Below are positions 15,800-24,238 of a DNA stretch of 28,913 nucleotides, piece by piece. A model generated the notes under the pieces. That model saw nothing but the letters and a program-made list of their open reading frames with translations, did not search any database and was not told the DNA's origin. Source of the DNA: an uncultured Clostridia bacterium (GTDB lineage Bacteria; Bacillota; Clostridia; TANB77; CAG-508); assembly GCA_947627785.1 (NCBI GenBank), contig CANQXC010000002.1, forward strand, positions 1-28,913, written 5' to 3'. The position numbers and the translations under genes are program-made. Position 1 is the stretch's first letter. The number at the start of each line of letters is the position of its first letter.

Positions 15800-16657
15800 T
15801 TATTTAATAGGTTGTTTTCTCTTAACCTTATTTAATTTATATATATTACAAAGATTACAATCAGTGCAAATAAAAACCCTATTGTCAAATATTAATTTTA
15901 AAGTATTAATAAAATCATCTTCTTTATCAAGTACATGAATATATAATTTACTAGGAAGTAATGTTAGCAAAGAATTAAGAGCAAGATCGTTTGAAGAAAA
16001 GCTTATATCAGATAAATATTTTTGATTAGATATTTCATTGCTAAACTTTATAACATTTTTGTCAGAGTCAAGAAGAATTGATTCTTGGTTTATATATATA
16101 AGATGTACAATATCACAGGTTGGTGTAGTTGTTTGAACATAAACTTTAAGTAGAGTTATAAATTCATTATATTCTCTATCAATAATAAATTTATTTACAC
16201 ACATATCTACAATACAATCTAATTCTTTAATATAGTCATTAAGCTTAAATCTAATGAAACCATCTAAAATAACATATTTATTTTCCAAAAAATATTCATA
16301 AAAAGAATGAGATATGATATTTAACATTTTAACTGAATTTGAAAAATCTATATTTGTTAAACATATATTATAAATTTCTTTTTTTTCTTCTTGAGAAAAA
16401 TAGAAATAATTTAAATTAATTATGTTTTTTATTAAAATAGGTTCATAGAAATCTATTACAACATATGAAAGAAGAACAGAAATCTTGTTTATAAATAAAT
16501 CCGTGTTATTACCAGTATAGTGTATAATAACATTCGTGTAATGTTTAAAATCATAGCAAGAAATATAAATGTTTGTAAGTTCAAAATATTCAATTTCTTT
16601 TAGTATATATTCAGATATATCTTTGTTATTAGTTTTAATACATATACTTTTAAACAA
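15800..16657 (-). CDS. ytxC: Sporulation protein YtxC family
   Basis: A 285-residue soluble protein matching the YtxC family (pfam08812), conserved in endospore formers and of unknown mechanism. The supporting pattern is 'FYEPILIKNIINLNYFYF', then 'ILDGFIRFKLNDYIKELD', then 'VNKFIIDREYNEFITLLK', then 'DIVHLIYI'. A longer frame opens at an ATG at 16672, but its own codons ATG-GAG-GGA-GTT contain a perfect ribosome binding site (GGAGGGAG, complementary to plus-strand 16663-16670). That points to the TTG at 16657, five bases downstream; the resulting length is close to that of B. subtilis YtxC. It lies between the GH57 gene and the TraX-family gene on the same strand. A 'CTDCNLCNIY' cluster near the C-terminus has three Cys that might bind metal or be incidental. 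Confidence 0.8.
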   Translation of the reverse strand: MFKSICIKTNNKDISEYILKEIEYFELTNIYISCYDFKHYTNVIIHYTGNNTDLFINKISVLLSYVVIDFYEPILIKNIINLNYFYFSQEEKKEIYNICLTNIDFSNSVKMLNIISHSFYEYFLENKYVILDGFIRFKLNDYIKELDCIVDMCVNKFIIDREYNEFITLLKVYVQTTTPTCDIVHLIYINQESILLDSDKNVIKFSNEISNQKYLSDISFSSNDLALNSLLTLLPSKLYIHVLDKEDDFINTLKLIFDNRVFICTDCNLCNIYKLNKVKRKQPIK

Positions 16658-16808
16658 AAAAACTCCCTCCATACATAAATAGTATCTACTAAAAAAAGTT
16701 AGATATACATATTTTATGAATTGAAGGGAAAAGTGTTACTTGAATTATGGTTATGTAAAATAACATAAGAATTATATATGTATAATAAATAAAAAACAAC
16801 TATAAAAT

Positions 16809-18401
16809 TTAATAATAAATCATGTAATCAATTTCAGGAAAGATACAATCTTGTTTATAAATACTCTTTAGAAATTTTTCGTCAATCTCATCATTTTTTA
16901 TTTGTTCATAAAGCTTAGTAAATCTTCCTATATGGTCTTTAATACGTTTTTTAGCATAATCAACCATTGTTCCATGTGTTATTATAAATAACCAATCACT
17001 ACTTTGTGCAAGTAATAATTCTCTAGCACATTGGTTTAGTGCATTTCTTTTTAGCTTGTCTTGTTCATTAGGAAATAGATGAGCCAGTTCAACCATTCTG
17101 TCTCCTGCAACATGTAAATGTCTATGAACATAGTCATTTGAACTATTAAGCCATACCTCACTATAACCGTTAGCTCCCCAACTAGAAATACAAGGCGAGC
17201 AAACCTGCATTTCAGGAAATTTATCTATGTATTCGCTAGGAGTTATTAATTTAAAGTTGCCTTTGTCATAATAAATCTTTTTAAATAAAATATATAACCA
17301 ATATGGTCCTTCATACCACCAGTGTCCATAAAGCTCAGCATCATAAGGACATACAATTAAAGGTTTTGTAGGTGACATGATATCAGATAATTCATTAATT
17401 TGGTTAACTCTTGAATCGAAGAAATGACCAGCTTGTTTTTCTGCTGAATCTTTTGCCCATTGCAAGTTATAGTAATCTTTAAATTCACCATTTGAAGTGA
17501 TTCTGTGATATTTTATTCCAGTATTTACTCTTGCTCCGTTTTTAGCAATATATGGTTTAATATAATCATAGTCAGCATCATATCCAATATCTCTATAAAA
17601 TTCACGATAATTGAAATCTCCTGGATATCCACATACAGAACTCCATACCTGTTTAGAACTTTCAATATCTCTACCGAAAGCAATTATTCCATCAGGTGAA
17701 ACAATTGGAGCAAAAGTACCAAATATTGGAGTAGGGTCAGCATATAAAATTCCGTGACTCTCAGTTATAATGTATTCGATTCCGAACTCTTTTAAGTACT
17801 TGTCCACCTCATGAACATAACCACATTCTGGAAGCCAAATTCCTCTTGGAGGTTTTCCAAAGTATTTTTTATATGTTTCAACTCCAACAGCAATTTGTGC
17901 TCTTATTGTTTTTTCATTAACATATAGAATAGGAAAATACCCATGTGTTGCACCACAGGTTATAATCTCTAGTACACCGATATCTTGAAAGTGTTTAAAC
18001 TGTGCAATTAAATTGCAATTATACACATCTTTAAATAGATGCAAATCATTAGAATAACGCTTTAAATAATATTTAGAAAGTTCATTTAATTTTGCGTCAT
18101 AAGATGTTCTTTTTATTTCCTTTTGTGAGAGTTCAATATGTTTTTTTAAATATTTTATATATCTATTTTGTAACAATTTATTGTCCAACATATTTAATAG
18201 TGGAGGAGTAAGAGTCATAGTTATTCTAAAATCAACTTTTTCTTCCTCTAATTTTTGAAAGTTAGTAAGTAATGGAATATATGTTTCAGAAATGGCCTCA
18301 TATAGCCATTCTTCTTCTAGGTAATCTTCACTTTCAGGGTGATGTATAAAAGGTAAATGTGCATGTAAAATAAAACTTACATATCCCTTTGGATTATCCA
18401 T
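16809..18401 (-). CDS. GH57 1,4-alpha-glucan branching enzyme (DUF1957 type)
   Basis: A 530-residue glycoside hydrolase family 57 enzyme. Members with this architecture (Thermus and Thermococcus enzymes of about 520-560 residues) transfer alpha-1,4 chains to alpha-1,6 branches in glycogen-like glucans. The N-terminal '(LH)AHLPF' strand of the (beta/alpha)7 barrel is present. Glu192 in 'WLPECGY' is the expected nucleophile and Asp354 in 'PYDAELYGHWW' the expected acid/base. The C-terminal helical DUF1957 domain has 'SSDWLFIITHGTMVDYA' with the usual Trp. No signal peptide is visible, so it acts in the cytosol. It is co-directional with the upstream DUF4912 gene, with an 82-base gap containing a hairpin. 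AAAGGA lies about 12 bases before the ATG. Substrate (glycogen/granulose) is inferred from family. Confidence 0.9.
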   Translation of the reverse strand: MDNPKGYVSFILHAHLPFIHHPESEDYLEEEWLYEAISETYIPLLTNFQKLEEEKVDFRITMTLTPPLLNMLDNKLLQNRYIKYLKKHIELSQKEIKRTSYDAKLNELSKYYLKRYSNDLHLFKDVYNCNLIAQFKHFQDIGVLEIITCGATHGYFPILYVNEKTIRAQIAVGVETYKKYFGKPPRGIWLPECGYVHEVDKYLKEFGIEYIITESHGILYADPTPIFGTFAPIVSPDGIIAFGRDIESSKQVWSSVCGYPGDFNYREFYRDIGYDADYDYIKPYIAKNGARVNTGIKYHRITSNGEFKDYYNLQWAKDSAEKQAGHFFDSRVNQINELSDIMSPTKPLIVCPYDAELYGHWWYEGPYWLYILFKKIYYDKGNFKLITPSEYIDKFPEMQVCSPCISSWGANGYSEVWLNSSNDYVHRHLHVAGDRMVELAHLFPNEQDKLKRNALNQCARELLLAQSSDWLFIITHGTMVDYAKKRIKDHIGRFTKLYEQIKNDEIDEKFLKSIYKQDCIFPEIDYMIYY

Positions 18402-18429
18402 TGTAAATATCAGTCCTTTCTAACACAAA

Positions 18430-18475
18430 TCTAGAGTGAAAAAGAAGCAAGATGAAGCTTATTTTTCACCCTAGA
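18430..18475 (-). promoter_or_regulatory. Intergenic hairpin between DUF4912 and GH57 genes
   Basis: An imperfect long stem pairs TCTAG-A-GTGAAAAA-GA-AGC with GCT-TA-TTTTTCAC-C-CTAGA around a 7-base loop (plus-strand coordinates). Read on the minus strand it sits just after the DUF4912 stop and is followed by TTTGTGTT. It may be a partial terminator or an mRNA-stability element that sets the ratio of the two products. Confidence 0.5.
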
Positions 18476-18483
18476 ATCATTTG

Positions 18484-19536
18484 TTAAAATTTTGAAGTAG
18501 GATTATGTTCTAAATCCTGCAATTCTTCGTTCTTATATATTTTCTTATAAACATCATAAATATTATATATTCTACCAATATATTTTATGAATTCAAAATG
18601 AGAAACATCTTTAGAAAAAGTAGTGTTAGTTTTTACATTTCTAAAAAATAATGTTTTCTGATTTTTTTCAAATAAAATATGATTGTTAGGTGCTTCAATA
18701 ACATTAGAAGAAATAACATACATATAATTATTAGGCAATGTAATTGTGGCAGGTTTTGCACGTCTTCCAAGTTCAATTTCATATTCGCATTTTGCATCAT
18801 TTACATTAAAATACCAACTATTGGCGAAATCATTTATTTCAATCTCAAAAGAATAATTCATATTTTTATTATGAACTATGAGTACAGGAACTGTATTTTC
18901 AAAAAAATTCTCGCCATATTGTTTGATATAATTTTCTTTATCACTATCAGAAATATCCCAGTAAACAAAAATTGTAGTAGGTGTTTGGGCTAAAATTTTA
19001 ACAACAGTTTGATTATATCTATATGGCAAATCATAGTATTCTATAACATCTATTTTTTTAGTTGTTTTTGATGTAGAAACTTTTTTAGAAGTTTTTCTGG
19101 TTTTTGTTTTAGAACTTTTTTTAGATGTAACAGTTGTTTTAGTTTTAGAACTTTGTTTTTTTACAGCAGGTTTTTTTGTTAAAATTTTTTCTTTGCTAGT
19201 AACTATTTCTTTTTTGGTAGAGCGTTTTTTTGGAGTTTCTATTCCCTTTTTATCATTTGCTTTTTTGTTAACTTTTGCTGATGTAGCTACTTTTGAACTA
19301 GAAGATTTTTTTTCACTTGCCTTTTTATTTGCTATTTTCTTTATACCAGTAACATTGCTTATATTAGTTTCCTTTGCCAAGCTAGCTTTTTTTGTAGAAC
19401 TGCTTTTTTTAGTAGATGTACTTTCTTTAGAATTTTTAGAGGGGTTGCTACTTTTGGCCTGTTTGGTAGTGCGTTTAGCTGGTGTTTTCTTATTAACTGG
19501 TTCTTCATTAATTAAGTCCTTTGTATTTTTTGGCAT
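18484..19536 (-). CDS. DUF4912 protein with long lysine-rich N-terminal tail
   Basis: Residues 1-160 are low-complexity Lys/Ser/Thr-rich sequence (I count 47 Lys in 160), resembling histone-H1-like or AlgP-like tails and surely disordered. Residues about 165-275 form the DUF4912 domain: 'YYDLPYRYNQTVVKIL', the characteristic 'IFVYWDISD', then 'SWYFNVNDAKCEYEIELGRR'. The domain looks like an Ig/carbohydrate-binding-type beta sandwich. There is no signal peptide. AGGAGG lies just upstream of the ATG. It is the first gene of the minus-strand block and precedes the GH57 branching enzyme; DUF4912 and GH57/DUF1957 genes are often neighbours in Clostridia as I recall it, so a glucan-related role is likely. 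The tail could bind nucleic acid or another polyanion, or tether the enzyme to granules; this is conjecture. Confidence 0.82.
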   Translation of the reverse strand: MPKNTKDLINEEPVNKKTPAKRTTKQAKSSNPSKNSKESTSTKKSSSTKKASLAKETNISNVTGIKKIANKKASEKKSSSSKVATSAKVNKKANDKKGIETPKKRSTKKEIVTSKEKILTKKPAVKKQSSKTKTTVTSKKSSKTKTRKTSKKVSTSKTTKKIDVIEYYDLPYRYNQTVVKILAQTPTTIFVYWDISDSDKENYIKQYGENFFENTVPVLIVHNKNMNYSFEIEINDFANSWYFNVNDAKCEYEIELGRRAKPATITLPNNYMYVISSNVIEAPNNHILFEKNQKTLFFRNVKTNTTFSKDVSHFEFIKYIGRIYNIYDVYKKIYKNEELQDLEHNPTSKF

Positions 19537-19740
19537 TAAAAATCCTCCTTGGTAATAATAGTATTCATTATTATATAATATAGTATATCAAAAACAAAAT
19601 AAATTCAATAGAAAAATGGAAAAAAATGAAAAAAAATAAGTATAAGTTAATTAATAAAAAAAATTAGAGTTTTAATTTTAAAAAAGTAGTAAACAGATGA
19701 AAACCATATAACCACCTGTTGTTAAAAGTCTTTGAAATAG

Positions 19741-19769
19741 TTGACAAAATTGGCGTTTTGCAGTAAAAT
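19741..19769 (+). promoter_or_regulatory. Sigma-A promoter of gdpP
   Basis: A perfect TTGACA (19741-19746) is followed after 17 bases by TAAAAT (19764-19769). The start point would be near 19776, just ahead of AAAGGAGAGG (19781-19790). The rest of the 262-base divergent gap (19537-19798) is A/T-rich; I see no other clear element in it. Confidence 0.85.
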
Positions 19770-19798
19770 ATAAAGAGTTTAAAGGAGAGGGAAAATTT

Positions 19799-21802
19799 AT
19801 GTCTAATTATAATATAAAAGCACTAGAAAACATAGAATCCAAGACAAAAATATACCTAGTAATAATTGCTATATTACTTATAGTAATTTGTATAAGTAAT
19901 GTAATATTAATAATTCCATCAATTATACTATATATAGGCATAATTGCATATACAATATGGGTGTACAATAAAAGAAAGGGAGAACTTTCAAGTTATATAA
20001 ACGAATTAACTATTTCAGTTGATTCAGCCGCAAAAAACACGCTAATAAATTCACCTTTTCCATTATTAATATTGGAAACAAACGGAAATGTAATATATAG
20101 GAGTGCAACATTTAATAAAGAATTTGCAAATGTTGGAATAAATGCATATATAGATGAATTAGCAAAGGAAATAAAACTAGAAATCCAAAATGGAAATATA
20201 AAGGTAGATAAACAAGTTACAATTGGTGATAATATTTATCATGTAATAGGAGACTATGTTAAGATAAAAAAGAAGGAAAGAAAAAAAGAAGCAAAATATA
20301 TGATAATTCTGTATTTTATTAATCATACAGAGCAAATTGAATTAATGCAGAAATATAATGATGCAATAACATGTATGGGAATAGTTATGATAGATAACTA
20401 TGAAGAAATAATACAAAGGTTATCAGAAGAAAGAAAACCACAGATATTAGCAGAGATTGAAAAAAAATTATATGAATGGGCTAGTTTATCTGGTGGTGTA
20501 ATGATAAAAAAAGAAAGAGATACTTATGTATTTGTTTTTGAACAACAATACTTATCTGAAATGGAAAATAATAAATTTACTATACTAGATGAAATGAAAG
20601 AAATAGAAACAGAAGAAGGAATGCCAATAACTTTAAGTATAGCCATTTCGAATGAAGGAGAAACAGATTACGAAAAGTATGAATCAGCAATGGTAGCTAT
20701 GGATATAGCACTAGGTAGAGGTGGAGACCAAGCGGTAATTAGAAAAGAAGGAAAATATAGCTTCTTTGGAGGAAAAACACAAGAGGTAGAAAAAAGAACA
20801 AAAGTAAAGGCAAGAGTAATATCACATGCATTAGAAGAATTAATACAAAAAGCAGAAAATGTAATGGTAATGGGACATTTAAACGGAGATATAGACTCAA
20901 TTGGTTCTAGTTTAGGAATATATAGGTTAGCAAAAACTTTAGGAAAAGATGCGTATATAGTAAATAATACTAACGGTTTATCATTAGAAAATTTTATTAG
21001 TACTTTAAGACAACAAGGATATAATGATGTTATATTAGATAAAAATACAGCAATGAGTATGATTTCACCAAACACAGTTTTGATAGTAGTAGATACACAT
21101 AAAAGAAGCTATGTTGAAATTCCAGAGTTACTAGAAAAAACAGAAAAGATTGTGGTAATAGATCACCATAGAAAATCAGAAGATTTTATAGAAAATGCAA
21201 TATTAACATTTCATGAGGCATATGCATCTTCAGCAGCTGAATTAGTTACAGAGATTGTTGAATATGCAAATACAGAGGTTACTCTAGAACAACTAGAAGC
21301 AGAAAGTTTATATGCAGGAATTATGATGGACACAAAGAATTTTACATTTAAAACAGGTGTAAGAACATTTGAAGCAGCAGCATATTTAAGAAAATATGGT
21401 ATAGACATTATTAAGATAAAAAAATGGTTCCAAAGTGATTTAGAAAGCTATACAGTAATTGCAGACATAGTAAAAAATGCAGAGGTTGTAAATGGAACAA
21501 TAGGAATATCTGTGTATGATGAAAAAGATAAAAATGCTAATTTAATATGTGCAAAAGCAGCAGATGAATTATTAACAATAAGTGATATTACTGCATCATT
21601 TGTTCTGGGACATATGGGAGAAAAAATTTGTATAAGTGGACGTTCAATTGGGGATATAAATGTTCAAGTAATACTTGAAAAAATGGGAGGCGGAGGTCAT
21701 ATAACTTTAGCCGGTGCTCAATTAGAAGGATTTACAATGGAGGAAGCAAAAACAGAGCTTATTATACGAATTAATGAATATTTTACGGAGAATAATGTAT
21801 AA
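19799..21802 (+). CDS. gdpP: Cyclic-di-AMP phosphodiesterase, GdpP type
   Basis: Membrane-bound enzyme that hydrolyses c-di-AMP to pApA, adjusting potassium/osmolyte balance, wall stress and sporulation. The 667 residues are in family order. Two N-terminal transmembrane helices (about 17-58) come first, then a PAS-like domain (about 75-160) and a degenerate GGDEF domain (about 175-300; 'SLSGGVMIKKERDTYVFVF' in place of GGDEF). The DHH domain has 'GHLNGDIDSIG', 'VVDTHKR' and 'VIDHHRKS'. The DHHA1 domain ends in 'EKMGGGGHITLAGAQLEG'. The start follows AAAGGAGAGG 8 bases downstream. In many Firmicutes gdpP sits beside rplI and dnaC; here it is followed by spoIIE. It has its own consensus promoter and a strong hairpin after the stop. 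Confidence 0.95.
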   Translation: MSNYNIKALENIESKTKIYLVIIAILLIVICISNVILIIPSIILYIGIIAYTIWVYNKRKGELSSYINELTISVDSAAKNTLINSPFPLLILETNGNVIYRSATFNKEFANVGINAYIDELAKEIKLEIQNGNIKVDKQVTIGDNIYHVIGDYVKIKKKERKKEAKYMIILYFINHTEQIELMQKYNDAITCMGIVMIDNYEEIIQRLSEERKPQILAEIEKKLYEWASLSGGVMIKKERDTYVFVFEQQYLSEMENNKFTILDEMKEIETEEGMPITLSIAISNEGETDYEKYESAMVAMDIALGRGGDQAVIRKEGKYSFFGGKTQEVEKRTKVKARVISHALEELIQKAENVMVMGHLNGDIDSIGSSLGIYRLAKTLGKDAYIVNNTNGLSLENFISTLRQQGYNDVILDKNTAMSMISPNTVLIVVDTHKRSYVEIPELLEKTEKIVVIDHHRKSEDFIENAILTFHEAYASSAAELVTEIVEYANTEVTLEQLEAESLYAGIMMDTKNFTFKTGVRTFEAAAYLRKYGIDIIKIKKWFQSDLESYTVIADIVKNAEVVNGTIGISVYDEKDKNANLICAKAADELLTISDITASFVLGHMGEKICISGRSIGDINVQVILEKMGGGGHITLAGAQLEGFTMEEAKTELIIRINEYFTENNV

Positions 21803-21814
21803 CGAAGGAGGAAA

Positions 21815-21846
21815 AAAATGGGTGGGAATATTTTACCACCCATTTT
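21815..21846 (+). terminator. Terminator hairpin after gdpP
   Basis: AAAATGGGTGG (21815-21825) pairs perfectly with CCACCCATTTT (21836-21846) around a 10-base loop. Only GTTG follows directly, though ACTTTTTTAATT comes 17 bases later. It overlaps a well-initiated micro-ORF. Confidence 0.7.
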
Positions 21847-21877
21847 GTTGAATATTGTAAAAAACTTTTTTAATTAA
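21818..21877 (+). CDS. Candidate 19-residue micro-ORF
   Basis: A perfect AAGGAGG (21805-21811) lies 6 bases before an ATG that opens a 20-codon frame, product MGGNILPPILLNIVKNFFN. The ribosome binding site is stronger than most in the window, yet the first nine codons form the gdpP terminator hairpin. It could be a leader peptide, a tiny membrane-active peptide, or coincidence. No homologue is known to me. Confidence 0.3.
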   Translation: MGGNILPPILLNIVKNFFN

Positions 21878-21887
21878 CATACCGAAT

Positions 21888-21920
21888 TTGACAAAAAAAT
21901 TATAATAAAAGTAATATAAT
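21888..21920 (+). promoter_or_regulatory. spoIIE promoter with 21-bp spacer, likely Spo0A-dependent
   Basis: A perfect TTGACA (21888-21893) and a perfect TATAAT (21915-21920) are separated by 21 bases, too far for ordinary sigma-A use. The B. subtilis spoIIE and spoIIG promoters are known for this long spacing and need Spo0A~P. TTTGACA (21887-21893), overlapping the -35, matches 6 of 7 positions of the reverse 0A box TTCGACA, the placement seen at spoIIG. Confidence 0.7.
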
Positions 21921-21971
21921 AAATGAAATACAAGCTATTGTTATAGTAATACATAAGAGAGGATGAAAAGA

Positions 21972-24146
21972 ATGTTTCAAAATGTTATAGATGATAGTAC
22001 AGAAAAACAAGAGGAGAAAATAAGAAGGAAAATACAGATAAAGAATCTTTTTACCATAAATGATATAGTTTTGTATGCAATATCATTTTTAGTTTCGATG
22101 GTTGGATTCAATAAAGAAATAGCACCATTTGGACTAGCTATATTTGCAGCTGTTTGCAGCAATAGAGTTCCAGTAGGAATATTGTATATAGCAGTAGCAT
22201 TAGGAACAGTTATAGGCTTTGGAGTAAGTGGATTGCTTAGCTTCATTATAAGTTCTCTTTTATTTATTGCAATGGTTTTAACATTTAGACCGAGAATACA
22301 AGAACCAGACAAAAATGAACAACAAAAACTAGGCATATATATAGCAATTTCATCATTTATGGTACAAGCTAGCAAGATGTTTTTTACAATTTTTTTAGTA
22401 TATGATTTAATAGTAAGCATAATGTTAGGAATAATTACATATATTTTTTATAAAATCTTTTCAAACTCAATAATTGTAATAAGGCAATATGGAATAAAAA
22501 AAGCATTTTCAATAGAAGAAGTTATGGGAGCAAGCTTAATTATTTCTATAGCATTATGTGCATTTAGTAAATTACATATATTTGGATTATCATTAACAAA
22601 CATATTTAGTATAATGATTGTATTATTCTTAGGCTGGAAAAATGGAATGTTAGTTGGTGGAACTGCAGGTATTACAATAGGAATGGTTCTTGGAATAATA
22701 AATTCTACAAGTCCAGTATTAGTGGCATCCTATGCAATTTCAGGTATGATAGCTGGAATATTAAATAAACTTGGCAAAGTAGGTGTAATAATAGGATTTT
22801 GTGCAGGAAATGCAATTTTAACATATGTTACAAATGGTAATACTGTACCTATTATAACAATTAGAGAAATTTTAATTGCATCTTTAGGATTACTTGTAAT
22901 TCCAAAAGAAATTCATATAGATATAACAGATATTATAAATCAAACAAAATGTCTTCCAACAGCAGCAGGAGTAATAGAAGAGAAAAAGAAAACTGCTAAT
23001 AAATTAAATAGTGTTTCAGAAACAATACTTCAAATGGCAAGAAGCTATAATGATGCTGCAAAAGATACATTAGATGAAGCTATAGAAGATGAAAGCAAAA
23101 AGAGTTTCAAGGAGGAGACTTTAAATAATTTAGAAGATATAGAAGATAATCTTTTGTATGATGATATTTTATTAAATGATGATGAAATATTAGATAACGC
23201 ATATAAAATCTTAGAAGAAAAAGAAGAAATAAATAGTGATGAATTAGTTAGTATATTAGAAAAAGTAAATAACTATAAACTTGTAAAAGACAATGCAGAA
23301 GAAGCACTAGAGCAGATAGTAAAAGTGTTAAATAATACATACAGAATAAATAAGTTAAACACAATTTGGAAGCATAAAGAGGCAAACAATAAAAAGGTTT
23401 TGGCAAATCAACTAGGAGGGGTATCGAAAGTTATATCATCTCTAGCAGATGATATAAAATCAGAAGATGAGAAAGAAAGACCAGAACAAAAATATAAGTT
23501 AGTTATAGGAGCAGCACAGGCAACGAAAAACAAGAGTGAGATTTCTGGAGATAGTAATATTAGAACAAAGTTAAATGATGGAAAATATATGCTTGCAATT
23601 AGTGATGGAATGGGGTCAGGAGAAAAAGCTAAAAAAAGTAGTACAACGGTTATACAAATGCTTAAAAGATTATTAACTACTGGATTTGATAAAGATATAT
23701 CAATAGGACTAATAAACTCAGCAGTTAATTTAAACTCAAATGAGGAAACATATGCAACAATAGATATATCAATAATAGATTTAAGTAATGGAAATATAGA
23801 GTTTGTAAAAAATGGAGCATGTCCAACGTTTATAAAATCAAATAACAAAGTAGAAACAGTAAAAGCAATATCATTTCCAGCAGGCGTGTTAGATAAAATT
23901 GATTTAGTTGTATATGATAAAGATTTAAAAGAGAACGATATAGTAATAATGTGTAGTGATGGAATATTAGAATCAAATACAGAATACAAAAATAAAGAAT
24001 TGTGGCTAAAAGAGTTATTAGAAAATATGAAAACAGAAGAAGTACAGAAAATAGCAGATATAATCTTGCAAGAGGCAATTGATAATGGATACGGGGTTGC
24101 CAAAGATGATATGACAGTTTTAGTGGCAAAACTTGCTAAAATTTAA
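21972..24146 (+). CDS. spoIIE: Stage II sporulation protein E
   Basis: PP2C-type serine phosphatase of the sporulation septum; it dephosphorylates SpoIIAA to release sigma-F in the forespore. Of about 724 residues, roughly 30-320 are about ten membrane helices. An acidic, helical central region (about 335-490) follows; in B. subtilis this part handles oligomerisation and FtsZ contact. The C-terminal phosphatase domain (about 505-724) has 'AISDGMGSGEKAKKSS' (about 541), 'ATIDISIIDL', 'IVIMCSDGILES' and 'DDMTVLVAKL', supplying the metal-binding aspartates. A nearby ATG at 21963 directly abuts AGAGAGG (21956-21962). The in-frame ATG at 21972 has proper 9-base spacing and is preferred. It is about 100 residues shorter than the B. 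subtilis protein. Control is by a long-spacer Spo0A-type promoter. Confidence 0.95.
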   Translation: MFQNVIDDSTEKQEEKIRRKIQIKNLFTINDIVLYAISFLVSMVGFNKEIAPFGLAIFAAVCSNRVPVGILYIAVALGTVIGFGVSGLLSFIISSLLFIAMVLTFRPRIQEPDKNEQQKLGIYIAISSFMVQASKMFFTIFLVYDLIVSIMLGIITYIFYKIFSNSIIVIRQYGIKKAFSIEEVMGASLIISIALCAFSKLHIFGLSLTNIFSIMIVLFLGWKNGMLVGGTAGITIGMVLGIINSTSPVLVASYAISGMIAGILNKLGKVGVIIGFCAGNAILTYVTNGNTVPIITIREILIASLGLLVIPKEIHIDITDIINQTKCLPTAAGVIEEKKKTANKLNSVSETILQMARSYNDAAKDTLDEAIEDESKKSFKEETLNNLEDIEDNLLYDDILLNDDEILDNAYKILEEKEEINSDELVSILEKVNNYKLVKDNAEEALEQIVKVLNNTYRINKLNTIWKHKEANNKKVLANQLGGVSKVISSLADDIKSEDEKERPEQKYKLVIGAAQATKNKSEISGDSNIRTKLNDGKYMLAISDGMGSGEKAKKSSTTVIQMLKRLLTTGFDKDISIGLINSAVNLNSNEETYATIDISIIDLSNGNIEFVKNGACPTFIKSNNKVETVKAISFPAGVLDKIDLVVYDKDLKENDIVIMCSDGILESNTEYKNKELWLKELLENMKTEEVQKIADIILQEAIDNGYGVAKDDMTVLVAKLAKI

Positions 24147-24181
24147 ATAAAAAAATTAAATTAAAAAATAGTTAAAATTTA

Positions 24182-24235
24182 TATAATTTAGAATAAATCA
24201 CCTATATTATTATCAAAATAAGTATAGGTGATTTA
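24182..24235 (+). promoter_or_regulatory. -10 element and 5' hairpin hiding a ribosome binding site
   Basis: TATAAT (24182-24187) predicts a start near 24194; its -35 is poor. From exactly 24194 a perfect 13-bp stem forms, TAAATCACCTATA (24194-24206) with TATAGGTGATTTA (24223-24235), with a 16-base loop. The 3' arm contains AGGTGAT (24226-24232), fully complementary to the 16S rRNA 3' end and 6 bases from the next ATG. The ribosome binding site is therefore sequestered when folded. The same hairpin could also attenuate spoIIE read-through. Confidence 0.55.
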
Positions 24236-24238
24236 ATT

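Noticed and set aside
16658..16672. ATG start for ytxC at 16672
   Set aside because: The codons after this ATG are themselves the GGAGGGAG ribosome binding site for the TTG at 16657. Direct N-terminal evidence would settle it.
21901..21906. TATAAT at 21901 as the spoIIE -10
   Set aside because: It is only 7 bases from the TTGACA and has no other -35 at a workable distance.
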